Source: Mesorhizobium muleiense (GTDB lineage: Bacteria; Pseudomonadota; Alphaproteobacteria; Rhizobiales; Rhizobiaceae). From it: a DNA stretch of 64,000 nucleotides. Made by a program: the position numbers and the translations under genes. The stretch lies in NCBI RefSeq assembly GCF_900099905.1, contig NZ_FNEE01000027.1:17414-81413 (forward strand), written 5' to 3'. The notes beneath the pieces are model-generated. The model was not told where the DNA came from, did not search any database, and was given only the letters and a program-made list of their open reading frames with translations. Below, in pieces: positions 1 to 8,040 of this stretch. Numbering within the stretch: the first letter of the stretch is position 1; each line of letters starts with the position of its first letter.

Positions 1-915
1 GATGACGTTTTGGCCGGGGTCTTCGCCGGCCAAAAGCTGCGCCAGCGCGCGCACCGAAACCTGGCCGACGACGGCCGGGTTGGTGGCAGCCGTTGCCGCC
101 CAGGCGCTGTCGGGCTCGCGCATCGCGGCGATGTCGGAGGTCGAGATGTCGGCCGAATAGATCTTGATGTCCTGTGACAGGCCGGCCTCGTCGACGGCGA
201 TCTTCACCCCCTTGGCGAATTCGTCAAAGGGCGCGAACATCACCTTGATGTCGGGGTTGGCCGACAGCACCGAACGGGCCTGGTTGGCGACGGAATTGGC
301 GATCGGGTTGTCGAGCGTGCCGAACATCGCCGCCTCGTTGATGCCGGGATATTTCTTCTTGAACTCGACCCAGGTCTCGTTGCGGCGGTCGAGCGGCGCG
401 ATGCCGGCGACATAGACGTAGCCGGCCTTCCAGCCCTCGCCATTGTCCTTGATTGCCTGCTCGAGAGCGAGGCGTGCAAGGTCGCGGTCGGACTGCTCGA
501 TCTGCGGTATTTTGGGGTTCTCGAGGTTGACGTCGAAGGCGACGACCTTGATGCCGGCGTCGACCGCGCGCTGGGCGGCTTCCTTCATCGATTCCGTCAA
601 GCCGTGCTGGATGATGATGCCCTGAACGCCGAGCGCGATGGCCTGGTCGACCATGTCCGCCTGAAGGGCGGCATCCTGACGGCTGTCGAGGACGCGCAGA
701 TCGACGCCAAGCGCCTTGGCCTGCGCTTCGACACCGGACAGATAGGCCTGGAAGAAGTCGCCGGTCGAGAGATAGCGGACCAGCGCGATCTTGACGGCGC
801 CGGGCTTGTCGAACGGCGCCGGCCTGTCCTGCGCCATCGCCGGGACCTGCATCAGCAGCGCAGCACCGGCAAACCCGATTGCTGCCTTCCCCAAAACTCT
901 TCTTGTGATCTTCAT
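1..915 (-). CDS. Sugar ABC transporter periplasmic binding protein (ribose type), C-terminus cut by window edge
   Basis: Type I periplasmic binding protein of the RbsB family. It would bind a sugar in the periplasm and deliver it to the permease and ATPase encoded next on the same strand. The ATG at 915 follows a GAGGAGAC ribosome site. The N-terminus is a classical signal peptide (MKITRR, hydrophobic stretch, cleavage near AMAQD). The mature part starts with the family's KIALVRYL strand and keeps the RbsB core (ALGVQGIIIQHG, DAGIKVVAFDV, NPDIKVMFAPFDEFAKG). The frame is open for 305 codons to position 1, so the last residues lie outside. Ligand not determinable. Because mtnK-mtnA diverge from this operon, a 5-thio- or 5-deoxypentose is a possible ligand (inference). 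Confidence 0.88.
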   Translation of the reverse strand, partial: MKITRRVLGKAAIGFAGAALLMQVPAMAQDRPAPFDKPGAVKIALVRYLSTGDFFQAYLSGVEAQAKALGVDLRVLDSRQDAALQADMVDQAIALGVQGIIIQHGLTESMKEAAQRAVDAGIKVVAFDVNLENPKIPQIEQSDRDLARLALEQAIKDNGEGWKAGYVYVAGIAPLDRRNETWVEFKKKYPGINEAAMFGTLDNPIANSVANQARSVLSANPDIKVMFAPFDEFAKGVKIAVDEAGLSQDIKIYSADISTSDIAAMREPDSAWAATAATNPAVVGQVSVRALAQLLAGEDPGQNVI

Positions 916-977
916 GCTGTCTCCTCCACTTGTTGAATTCAAATTTTAGCCGGTCGAAAATCCTGTCCGTCGAAATC

Positions 978-1997
978 CTACCTGTTGCCCCTGCCGGAAA
1001 GGGCGAAGGTGAAGACCAGGGCAATCACGAGAACCACGCCCTTTATGAAATCCTGCGTGTAATAGGGCGCGTTCATCATCGTCAGGCCCTGCAGCAGCAC
1101 GCCGACAAACACCGCGCCGACAGCCGTGCCGAAGGCGTTCGGCTTGGCGGCGCCAAGAACCGCGTAGCCGATGAGTGCCGCAGCCACTGCGTCCAGCAGG
1201 AGATTATTACCCGAGGCGATGTCGCCGCGTCCAAGCCGGGCAGCGAGCAAAATGCCGCCGATCGAGGCAAAAACCCCTGAAATAACGTATGCCCAGATTT
1301 TGTATGCCTTGACAGGCGCGCCGGCGAGCTCGGCAGCCCGTTGGTTGCTGCCGACCGCATACATCATGCGGCCGAAACGGGTGTATTCGAGAAAGAACCA
1401 GATCAGCACCGCAAGCACGAGCAGCACGACGACCGAAACCGGGATGAGGTTGGGGATGAAGAAATCGAAGCGGTGGCGGCCGAGCGCCAGGAAGCCGGCG
1501 CCGAACGTGCCGTTGGCGACCGAGCCGTCAGGCATCGTCATGCCGGTGGCGATCGAGCGGCCCTCGGTCGGGATTCGCTGCAAGCCGACGAGCAGGAACA
1601 TCATGCCGAGCGTCGCCAGAAGGTCCGGTACACGCATATAGACGATCAGCCAGCCATTGATGAGGCCGACGATGACGCCGATCGCGAGACAGGCGACAAC
1701 CGCGACGACAGCGTTCTGCTCCAGCACCACCATGACATAGGCGGCCGCCATCATGGCGCTGGTGGCGACGGAGCCGATCGACAGGTCGAAGCCGCCGACG
1801 ACCAGGGTGGCGGTGACGCCGAGCGCCAGCACGCCGGTGATGGCGACGGACTGGAAGATGAAGACGGCGCTCTGCGGCGAGACGAAGCCATCGGCGGCGA
1901 TGGCGAAATAGGCGATCAACCCGAACAGCAGAACGATGAAGCCATAGCGGATGGCATGGCCGCGCGCGGCTGCCATCCTTACCCAACCCGAACTCAT
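978..1997 (-). CDS. Sugar ABC transporter permease (RbsC type)
   Basis: Inner-membrane permease of the ribose/xylose/arabinose family (BPD_transp_2), 339 residues. About nine hydrophobic segments are visible from residue 20 on. The family segment GGFDLSIGSVATSAMMAAAY and the C-terminal GYAVLGAAKPNAFGTAVGAV loop are present. I take the ATG at 1997, preceded by GGAGAGGG, rather than an upstream in-frame start 13 codons earlier that lacks a ribosome site. It lies between the ATPase gene (35 nt upstream) and the binding-protein gene, as in a standard three-gene sugar importer. Confidence 0.9.
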   Translation of the reverse strand: MSSGWVRMAAARGHAIRYGFIVLLFGLIAYFAIAADGFVSPQSAVFIFQSVAITGVLALGVTATLVVGGFDLSIGSVATSAMMAAAYVMVVLEQNAVVAVVACLAIGVIVGLINGWLIVYMRVPDLLATLGMMFLLVGLQRIPTEGRSIATGMTMPDGSVANGTFGAGFLALGRHRFDFFIPNLIPVSVVVLLVLAVLIWFFLEYTRFGRMMYAVGSNQRAAELAGAPVKAYKIWAYVISGVFASIGGILLAARLGRGDIASGNNLLLDAVAAALIGYAVLGAAKPNAFGTAVGAVFVGVLLQGLTMMNAPYYTQDFIKGVVLVIALVFTFALSGRGNR

Positions 1998-2032
1998 GCC
2001 CTCTCCATTCCACGTCCCATTATCTGCCCGCC

Positions 2033-3544
2033 TCACGCTGCGCTGTGCAGCGGCCCGCCCGCCACTTCGGCCAGCAGGCGCTCGAGGTCGATGTCGGCGT
2101 TGCGATGCTCACCGACGATTGTCTGCTCCGACATCACCAGGATGCGGTCGGCGGTCTCCAGCGCCTCGTCGAGCTCGGTGACGAACAGCAGCGTCGCACG
2201 GCCGTTCGCGCTCGCCCGCAGCTTGGCGGCGATGTCGCGCCTGGCTGAAATGTCGACGCCCTGAAACGGCTCGTCCAGTATGAACAGTCTTGCCGCCTGC
2301 GACATCCAGCGGGCGACCATCACCTTCTGCTGGTTGCCGCCGGAAAGCGCCGACATTTCGTCCTTCTCCGAGCGGCAGACGATGCCCAACTCCCCGATCT
2401 GCCGGCGGGCGATGGCGCGCTCGACGCGGCCCTTGAGGACGCCCAAACGCGACATCCGCCTGTGGAACGGCAGGCTGATATTTTTCTGGATGTTGAAGTC
2501 GCCGACGATCCCGTTTTCGCCCCGGTCCTTGGCGACGAGAAACACGCCGGCGGCGATCGCCTCGCCTGTCGACCCCGGTGCATAGGCTTTGCCGTTCAGC
2601 ACCATGGTGCCGGACAGCGGCTTGCGGGCGCCAAACAGCGTCTCGGCGAGCGCTGTCTTGCCGACGCCGACGAGGCCAGTGATGGCAACGACCTCGCCGT
2701 CGCCGAGCGTCAGCGAGATCGGGCTGGAACGTTCGGCAATGCGCAACCCGTCGATCGTCAGGACTGGCCTGGCCGAATTCCTGGCGACGATCCGGTCGAG
2801 GTGGATCTTGCGGCCGAGCATGGCGTTGACCGCGCCTTCATAATCGAGCGGCTTGCTGTCGAAAACGCCTGAGATGACGCCGTCGCGCATCGAGACGATC
2901 CGGTCGGCAAGCCGCCTGATGTCCGACATGCGGTGCGAGATGTAGAGGATGGCGACGCCCTGCTCGCGAAGCCTGTCGAGCAGCGCGAACAGCCGGTCGG
3001 CCTCGGCACTGGACAAGGACGAGGTCGGCTCGTCGAGGATCAGCACTTTCGGCTGATGCGCCATGGCGCGGGCAATCGCCACCATCTGGCGATCGGCCAG
3101 CGAGAGATCGCTGATCCGGGCCTTCAGGTCGATCATCAGCCCCATGCGGTCGGCAACCGCCTTTGCCTCGCGGCGCACCCGGCCCGAATTGAACAGGGTC
3201 GGCGCGCCGCTGCCGCTCAGCCTGTCGAGCGTCAAATTGGTGGCAACGTCGAGATCGGTGACGACACCGTCATTGATGTTCTGATGGACGGTGACGACGC
3301 CGGCGCGGATCGCCGCCGCCGGCGTTTTCGGCGCGAAGTTTTGGTCGGCGAGGCTCATCGTGCCGCTGCCGCGCTCATAAACGCCGCTGATGATCTTGAC
3401 CAAGGTGGATTTGCCGGCGCCGTTGGCGCCCATCAGCACGGTCAATTCACCGGCATGCAAATCGAGCGAGACGCCGCCAAGCACCTCGATAGGGCCGAAG
3501 GATTTCCTCAGGCCGTCGACGCGGAACACGGCATCATTGCCCAT
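2033..3544 (-). CDS. Sugar ABC transporter ATP-binding protein (RbsA type, tandem NBD)
   Basis: Cytoplasmic ATPase of 503 residues with two nucleotide-binding domains, the RbsA/MglA layout. The N-terminal NBD has Walker A GANGAGKS, signature LSLADRQM and Walker B VLILDEPTSSL. The C-terminal NBD has a modified P-loop (GLVGVGKTA), signature LSGGNQQK and LFILDEPFQGVD. Start at 3544 follows GAGGAACG. First gene of the leftward operon ATPase-permease-binding protein. The promoter should lie in the 135-nt divergent region shared with mtnK, which holds a perfect palindrome at 3581-3609. Confidence 0.92.
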   Translation of the reverse strand: MGNDAVFRVDGLRKSFGPIEVLGGVSLDLHAGELTVLMGANGAGKSTLVKIISGVYERGSGTMSLADQNFAPKTPAAAIRAGVVTVHQNINDGVVTDLDVATNLTLDRLSGSGAPTLFNSGRVRREAKAVADRMGLMIDLKARISDLSLADRQMVAIARAMAHQPKVLILDEPTSSLSSAEADRLFALLDRLREQGVAILYISHRMSDIRRLADRIVSMRDGVISGVFDSKPLDYEGAVNAMLGRKIHLDRIVARNSARPVLTIDGLRIAERSSPISLTLGDGEVVAITGLVGVGKTALAETLFGARKPLSGTMVLNGKAYAPGSTGEAIAAGVFLVAKDRGENGIVGDFNIQKNISLPFHRRMSRLGVLKGRVERAIARRQIGELGIVCRSEKDEMSALSGGNQQKVMVARWMSQAARLFILDEPFQGVDISARRDIAAKLRASANGRATLLFVTELDEALETADRILVMSEQTIVGEHRNADIDLERLLAEVAGGPLHSAA

Positions 3545-3580
3545 TCGTTCCTCCCTGGCGACGACGCTATGGGCTGTTCC

Positions 3581-3609
3581 GGCAATTGTCAACACGATTG
3601 ACAATTGCC
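3581..3609. promoter_or_regulatory. Perfect palindrome (12-bp arms) between divergent ABC operon and mtnK
   Basis: Left arm GGCAATTGTCAA (3581-3592), 5-nt spacer CACGA, right arm TTGACAATTGCC (3598-3609). Both flanking genes start within 75 nt (3544 leftward, 3680 rightward), so it is placed to control both as an operator. No regulator gene is adjacent, so the binding protein would be encoded elsewhere. A transcript stem-loop is the alternative. Confidence 0.6.
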
Positions 3610-3679
3610 AGAGGGCTTCCTAGCTTGGACCAACCGTGATGGCTCCACTAAGATGAGAGCACGTAAACGGGAGGTGAGG

Positions 3680-4951
3680 ATGACTGGGAAATTGCCGTTC
3701 GAAGCACTGTCGGTCGAAACACTGGCGGCACGCCTCGGCGCCAACGCGGCGCTGTGCTCGCATATCGGCAAGGACACGAGCCGCTGGAAGGTTCGCGAGG
3801 TCGGCGACGGCAATCTGAACCTGGTGTTCATCGTCGAGGGTGCGCAGGGTGCGGCCGTCGTCAAGCAGGCCCTGCCCTATGTCCGCCTGGTCGGCGACAG
3901 CTGGCCGCTGCCGCTAAAACGTTCCTTCTTCGAATATCACGCACTGACCCGGCAGCAGGCTAGAGCGCCCGGTTCGGTGCCGGCGATCCATCACTTCGAC
4001 GAAGGCCAGGCGCTGATCATCATGGAATATCTGTCGCCGCACATCATCCTGCGGCGCGCGCTGATCGAGGGCCGGCAACTGCCCAACATCGCCAGGGACA
4101 TCGGCCTGTTCATGGCCCGCACCCTGTTTCGCGGCTCCGACCTGCATATGGCGACCAGGGATCGCAAGGCCGATCTGGCGCTGTTCGCCGACAATGTCGA
4201 GCTTTGCGACATCACCGAGAACCTGGTGTTCTCGGACCCGTATTTCGATGCCAGGATGAACCGGCATACGAGCCCGCAGCTCGACAGCATCGTTGCAGAA
4301 TTGCGCGCCGACCGCGACCTCAAGGTCGAGGCGCAGCGGCTTAAGCACATTTTTGCGGCCAATGCAGAGACGCTGCTGCACGGCGACCTGCATTCCGGCT
4401 CGATCATGGTCACCGAGACAGAAACGCGGATGATCGATCCCGAATTCGCCTTCTACGGCCCGATCGCCTTCGACGTCGGCATGCTGCTCGCCAATTTCTG
4501 GATGGCGTTCTTTTCGCAGCGTGGCCACGAGCAGAACGGAACGCGCGACGCCATGCGCGCCTATCTGCTCGGAGTGACGGTCGAGACATGGTCGGTGTTC
4601 CGCAGCGAGTTCTCGCATCTGTGGCGGACCGAGCGCACCGGCATGCTCTACCAGCAAAGCCTGTTCGAGGATCAGGGCGACAGGCTTGGCGCCGAACAGG
4701 CGCTCGACCACATGCTGCACCAGGTGTGGACCGACATGCTGGGCTTTGCCGGCGTCGAGGTGCACAGGCGCATTCTGGGCCTCGCGCACAACGCCGATTT
4801 CGAGACCATTGCCGACGCCGATCTGCGCGCCACATGTGAGGCAAAGGCGCTGAAATTCGGCCGTCACATCGCCGTCAACCGGCGCCAGATCCACAGCATC
4901 GACGAGGTCAACAAACTGTCCGCACTGATCGAACGGGAGAACAGGATTTGA
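3680..4951 (+). CDS. mtnK: S-methyl-5-thioribose kinase
   Basis: Phosphorylates methylthioribose at C1 with ATP to methylthioribose 1-phosphate, in methylthioadenosine salvage. It can also act on 5-deoxyribose in related pathways (family knowledge). The protein has 423 residues, usual for MtnK, with a choline/aminoglycoside-kinase-like fold: nucleotide loop VREVGDGNLNLVFIV near residues 38-52, Lys in VVKQALPY, catalytic HGDLHSGSIM and metal-site DPEFAFYGP. Start ATG 3680 follows GGGAGGTGAGG. An upstream in-frame start is less likely. The stop overlaps the mtnA start (TTGA), so the two are translationally coupled. Confidence 0.93.
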   Translation: MTGKLPFEALSVETLAARLGANAALCSHIGKDTSRWKVREVGDGNLNLVFIVEGAQGAAVVKQALPYVRLVGDSWPLPLKRSFFEYHALTRQQARAPGSVPAIHHFDEGQALIIMEYLSPHIILRRALIEGRQLPNIARDIGLFMARTLFRGSDLHMATRDRKADLALFADNVELCDITENLVFSDPYFDARMNRHTSPQLDSIVAELRADRDLKVEAQRLKHIFAANAETLLHGDLHSGSIMVTETETRMIDPEFAFYGPIAFDVGMLLANFWMAFFSQRGHEQNGTRDAMRAYLLGVTVETWSVFRSEFSHLWRTERTGMLYQQSLFEDQGDRLGAEQALDHMLHQVWTDMLGFAGVEVHRRILGLAHNADFETIADADLRATCEAKALKFGRHIAVNRRQIHSIDEVNKLSALIERENRI

Positions 4952-6039
4952 ACGTCGGCGACCGCCACTACCGCACCATCTGGCTGAGCGATGACGGGCG
5001 TTCGGTGGAGATCATCGACCAGCGCTGGCTGCCGCATGATTTCCGCGTCGAAAAAGTCAACACCGTTGCCGGCATCGCCACGGCGATCCGCGACATGTGG
5101 GTGCGCGGCGCGCCGCTGATCGGCGTCACCGCCGCCTATGGCGTCGCCATGCAGATGGCCGACGACCCTTCGGATGCGGCACTCGACGGCGTCTGGGAGG
5201 TCTTGCACGAAACCCGCCCGACCGCGATCAATCTGCGCTGGGCGCTCGATGAGATGCGCAATTTGCTGCGGCCGCTTCCATCAGGACAGCGCGCCGAGGC
5301 GGCTTACCGGCGCGCCGGCGAAATCGCCGACGAGGATGTCGGCCTCAACCGCGCCATCGGCGTCAATGGGCTTGAGATCATCAGGGAAATCGCAGCACGC
5401 AAGCAACCGGGCGAGCCGGTCAACATCCTGACCCACTGCAATGCCGGCTGGCTGGCCACCGTCGACTACGGCACCGCCACGGCGCCGATCTATCTGGCAA
5501 CGGAAGCCGGCATTCCCGTTCATGTCTATGTCGATGAAACCCGCCCGCGCAACCAGGGCGCCCAGTTGACCGCATGGGAGATGGCCGGCCACGGTGTGCC
5601 GCATACACTGATCGTCGACAATGCCGGCGGCCATCTGATGCAGCGCGGCCAGATCGACATGGTCATCGTCGGCACCGACCGCACCACCGCCGACGGCGAT
5701 GTCTGCAACAAGATCGGCACCTATCTGAAGGCGCTGGCCGCCGCCGACAACGACGTGCCGTTCTATGTCGCGCTGCCGTCGCCAACCATCGACTGGACCG
5801 TGGGTGACGGGCTGGCCGAAATCCCGATCGAACAGCGTTCCAGCGACGAGGTCTCACTGGTCTGGGGCAAGACCGCGAGTGGCGAGATTGCGCAGGTCCG
5901 CATCTCGCCGGAGACGACGCCCGCGGCAAACCCGGCCTTCGACGTGACGCCGGCGCGGCTGGTCACCGGATTGATCACCGAACGCGGCGTCGCCAGGGCG
6001 TCGCGCGACGGCTTGAAGGCGATGTTTCCCGAACGCTGA
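4948..6039 (+). CDS. mtnA: S-methyl-5-thioribose-1-phosphate isomerase
   Basis: Converts methylthioribose 1-phosphate to methylthioribulose 1-phosphate in the cytoplasm. 363 residues, eIF2B-like fold. Visible motifs are RGAPLIGVTAAYG, catalytic Cys in ILTHCNAGWLAT, ETRPRNQGAQLTAWEM, and the catalytic Asp region GTDRTTADGDVCNKIGTY. Start is TTG at 4948, overlapping the mtnK stop by 4 nt. No later methionine-salvage genes (mtnB, C, D, W, X) are found downstream, so the fate of the product is not settled by this window. Confidence 0.93.
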   Translation: MNVGDRHYRTIWLSDDGRSVEIIDQRWLPHDFRVEKVNTVAGIATAIRDMWVRGAPLIGVTAAYGVAMQMADDPSDAALDGVWEVLHETRPTAINLRWALDEMRNLLRPLPSGQRAEAAYRRAGEIADEDVGLNRAIGVNGLEIIREIAARKQPGEPVNILTHCNAGWLATVDYGTATAPIYLATEAGIPVHVYVDETRPRNQGAQLTAWEMAGHGVPHTLIVDNAGGHLMQRGQIDMVIVGTDRTTADGDVCNKIGTYLKALAAADNDVPFYVALPSPTIDWTVGDGLAEIPIEQRSSDEVSLVWGKTASGEIAQVRISPETTPAANPAFDVTPARLVTGLITERGVARASRDGLKAMFPER

Positions 6040-6341
6040 TGGATCCTGCTCCCACGGATACTGCTGAGACGGTTGGCAGCGGACCCTAAATATCAAGACT
6101 GACGGCTCGCCGGACCCCTGAAAAGACCCGGCCTCGCCGGCAATGCCAAATGCGATGTCGATCCACCACATGATCCGACAAGGCCGCCACCAGCTGGCGC
6201 AGCCGACGGCGCGGGACTGCGGAATTGGCTCTCGTGAACGCGTTCGTCCCAAACGGGTTGCCAATCGATGGTAGTGTGATTATACCAGTTACTAAGGTGA
6301 CGATCGGCAGGGTCATCGTTGAAGATCAGGAGTAGGGCTAG
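6040..6341. other. Intergenic region between mtnA and apnO
   Basis: About 300 nt with no supportable gene. It carries the candidate operator at 6269-6287 and the presumed promoter of the oxidoisomerase gene. I see no clear terminator with a T-run after mtnA. Confidence 0.5.
6269..6287 (+). promoter_or_regulatory. Candidate NanR-like operator upstream of apnO
   Basis: Sequence TGGTAGTGTGATTATACCA, ending 54 nt before the apnO start. It shares its right half ATTATACCA with sites at 10157-10175 and 17804-17822. The half-site read on the other strand is TGGTATAA, which matches the GGTATA element bound by E. coli NanR. The GntR-family protein encoded at 17003-17713 resembles NanR. Assignment of that regulator is inference. 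Confidence 0.65.
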
Positions 6342-7169
6342 ATGACTACGATTGCGCTGTTTGGTGCCGGCGGCAAAATGGGTTACCGCCTGTCGACCAA
6401 TTTTCGCGGCTCTCCCTACATCGTACGCCATGTCGAGGTCAGCGACGCCGGCCGCGAGCGGCTTAAGATCGGGCTGGGCCTCGACGCGGTCAGCGCCGAT
6501 GAAGCCCTGAACGGCGCCGAGGTGGTTATCCTGGCGGTTCCCGACACCCATATCGGCAAGGTCGCGGCCAGCATCGAGGGCAAGCTTGCGCCCGGCACAA
6601 TGGTGGTCGTGCTCGACGCCGCAGCGCCTTTCGCCGGTCATTTGCCGAAGCGGCCGGACCTGACCTATTTCGTCACCCATCCCTGCCATCCGCCGATCTT
6701 CAACGACGAGACGGACATGGCGGCCAAGAAGGACTATTTCGGCGGCGTCAAGGCCAAGCAGCATATGGTCAGCGCGCTGATGCAGGGACCGGAGGAGGAT
6801 TTCGCCAAGGGCGAAGCGATCGCCAAGATCATCTGGGCCCCGGTGATGCGGTCGCATCGCGTCACGGTTGACCAGATGGCGCTGCTCGAGCCGGGCCTTT
6901 CGGAGACCGTCTGCGCTTCGCTGCTGGTCGTCATGAAGGAAGCGGTCGACGAGGTCGTCGCGCGCGGAGTCGACCAGCAGGCCGCGCTCGACTTCCTGCT
7001 TGGCCACATGAATGTGCTCGGCGCCGTCATCTTCGGCGAGACCAAGGGCGTGTTCTCCGACGCCTGCAACAAGGCTATCGAGTTCGGCAAGCCGGTGCTG
7101 ATGCGCGAAGACTGGAAGCGGGTCTTCGAGCCGGAAGAGATTGCAGCGAGCATCCAGCGCATCACCTGA
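6342..7169 (+). CDS. apnO: D-apionate oxidoisomerase (NAD(P)-binding, 6-phosphogluconate dehydrogenase-like)
   Basis: Expected reaction: oxidation of D-apionate with migration of a hydroxymethyl group to give 3-oxo-isoapionate, described for the apiose pathways. 275 residues with an N-terminal Rossmann fold (LFGAGGKMGYR at residues 7-16) and a family stretch VTHPCHPPIFNDET with His113 and His116. The C-terminal helical domain (MALLEPGLSETVCASLLVVM) is typical of this hydroxyacid-dehydrogenase-like group. The gene stands alone 3 kb from the rest of the apiose genes but has the same candidate operator. Naming rests on recognition of the family plus context. A generic semialdehyde or phosphogluconate dehydrogenase is the alternative. 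Confidence 0.72.
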   Translation: MTTIALFGAGGKMGYRLSTNFRGSPYIVRHVEVSDAGRERLKIGLGLDAVSADEALNGAEVVILAVPDTHIGKVAASIEGKLAPGTMVVVLDAAAPFAGHLPKRPDLTYFVTHPCHPPIFNDETDMAAKKDYFGGVKAKQHMVSALMQGPEEDFAKGEAIAKIIWAPVMRSHRVTVDQMALLEPGLSETVCASLLVVMKEAVDEVVARGVDQQAALDFLLGHMNVLGAVIFGETKGVFSDACNKAIEFGKPVLMREDWKRVFEPEEIAASIQRIT

Positions 7170-7184
7170 GGCGGAAGCCGCCCT

Positions 7185-7207
7185 CCTTCTCCTCTCGTAG
7201 GAGAAGG
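7185..7207. terminator. Hairpin between convergent apnO and the Gly-rich gene
   Basis: CCTTCTCC and GGAGAAGG arms around a 7-nt loop, 16 nt after the apnO stop and 13 nt before the convergent gene's stop. It could serve both directions. No T-run follows, so it is a weak terminator call. Confidence 0.4.
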
Positions 7208-7219
7208 TACAGGCGCGTC

Positions 7220-7978
7220 CTATGTCACCGCGGTGACCCTGCCCGCCGCATCGAGGCGACAGCCGACTCGCGCCTGCCGAACCTCGACGCCGCCTTGTCT
7301 TGCATAGTGTATGCGCACCTCGATCGGCGCCGTGAGCGCGCCCCGACGTTGCTGCAACGGGCCCGCGCTTACCGCGTGAACAAGCACGGCGCCAAGCGGC
7401 GTCGCGGCCGACGCGATCGCCGTGCGGCAGGCGCGCACCACAGCTGGTGGGATACCGGGTTTGGCTTTCAGTGGCGCCATAAACGGATAGCCATAGGTGA
7501 TCCGCGCCGACGTGTTGCGACCAGTTCCGGAAGGCCTGAGCTTGCGTGGCAGGATGGCGAATTGACTCGCAGCCTTGGCCTTGGTGGTGGCTGGCGTGAT
7601 GCCGGCATTGCTGCTCGCGGCTTGCCCAGCGCCCAGCGCCGGGTTGCCTGGCTTACCTCCTGGAGCGGTGCCCGATGCGGACGAAGGGTCGCCCACCCCG
7701 ACACCTGTCGACAGGCCGCCGCTTGCGCCGCCGAGGTTGCCGCTGACGCCAAGTCCGGCACCGAGCGATCCCTTGCCCGCGCCGAGCGATCCGCCAAGGC
7801 TTACTCCCCCTACTCCGTCGACGCTCGAGCCGCCCGCCACCGAGGCGCCTTTCGGGCCGGCGCTAAGGCCAGCACCGACCCCGACACCGCCAAGTTTGCC
7901 GCCAAGCCCCGCCTCAAGAGCCGAGGCAGGGCAAATTGCGATCGCGACGGTCAATGCGGCTGCGACGTATTTGTTCAT
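7220..7978 (-). CDS. Secreted glycine-rich protein of unknown function
   Basis: 252 residues. I choose the ATG at 7978 because the GGAGG at about 9 nt fits it better than the ATG two codons earlier. A signal peptide (MNKYVAAALTVAIAICPASALEA) is followed by about 100 residues rich in Gly, Ser, Ala and Val in short runs such as GVGGVSLGGSLGAGKGSLGAG. A more ordinary C-terminal domain of about 120 residues (from QFAILPRKLRP to the end) has two cysteines. No family recognised. It lies 62 nt downstream of the coiled-coil protein gene on the same strand, so the two may be co-transcribed and may both act at the envelope. This pair interrupts the apiose genes. Confidence 0.7.
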   Translation of the reverse strand: MNKYVAAALTVAIAICPASALEAGLGGKLGGVGVGAGLSAGPKGASVAGGSSVDGVGGVSLGGSLGAGKGSLGAGLGVSGNLGGASGGLSTGVGVGDPSSASGTAPGGKPGNPALGAGQAASSNAGITPATTKAKAASQFAILPRKLRPSGTGRNTSARITYGYPFMAPLKAKPGIPPAVVRACRTAIASAATPLGAVLVHAVSAGPLQQRRGALTAPIEVRIHYARQGGVEVRQARVGCRLDAAGRVTAVT

Positions 7979-8040
7979 CACCATATTCCTCCTGCGGCAT
8001 GTATTCGGCCCGCCGAAATGCCCTTCACGATCAGCCCTCG

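Noticed and set aside
224..1024. Arg/Pro-rich 266-residue open frame opposite in phase to the binding protein
   Set aside because: It is a shadow frame; the true gene on the same strand starts at 915 with a signal peptide and ribosome site.
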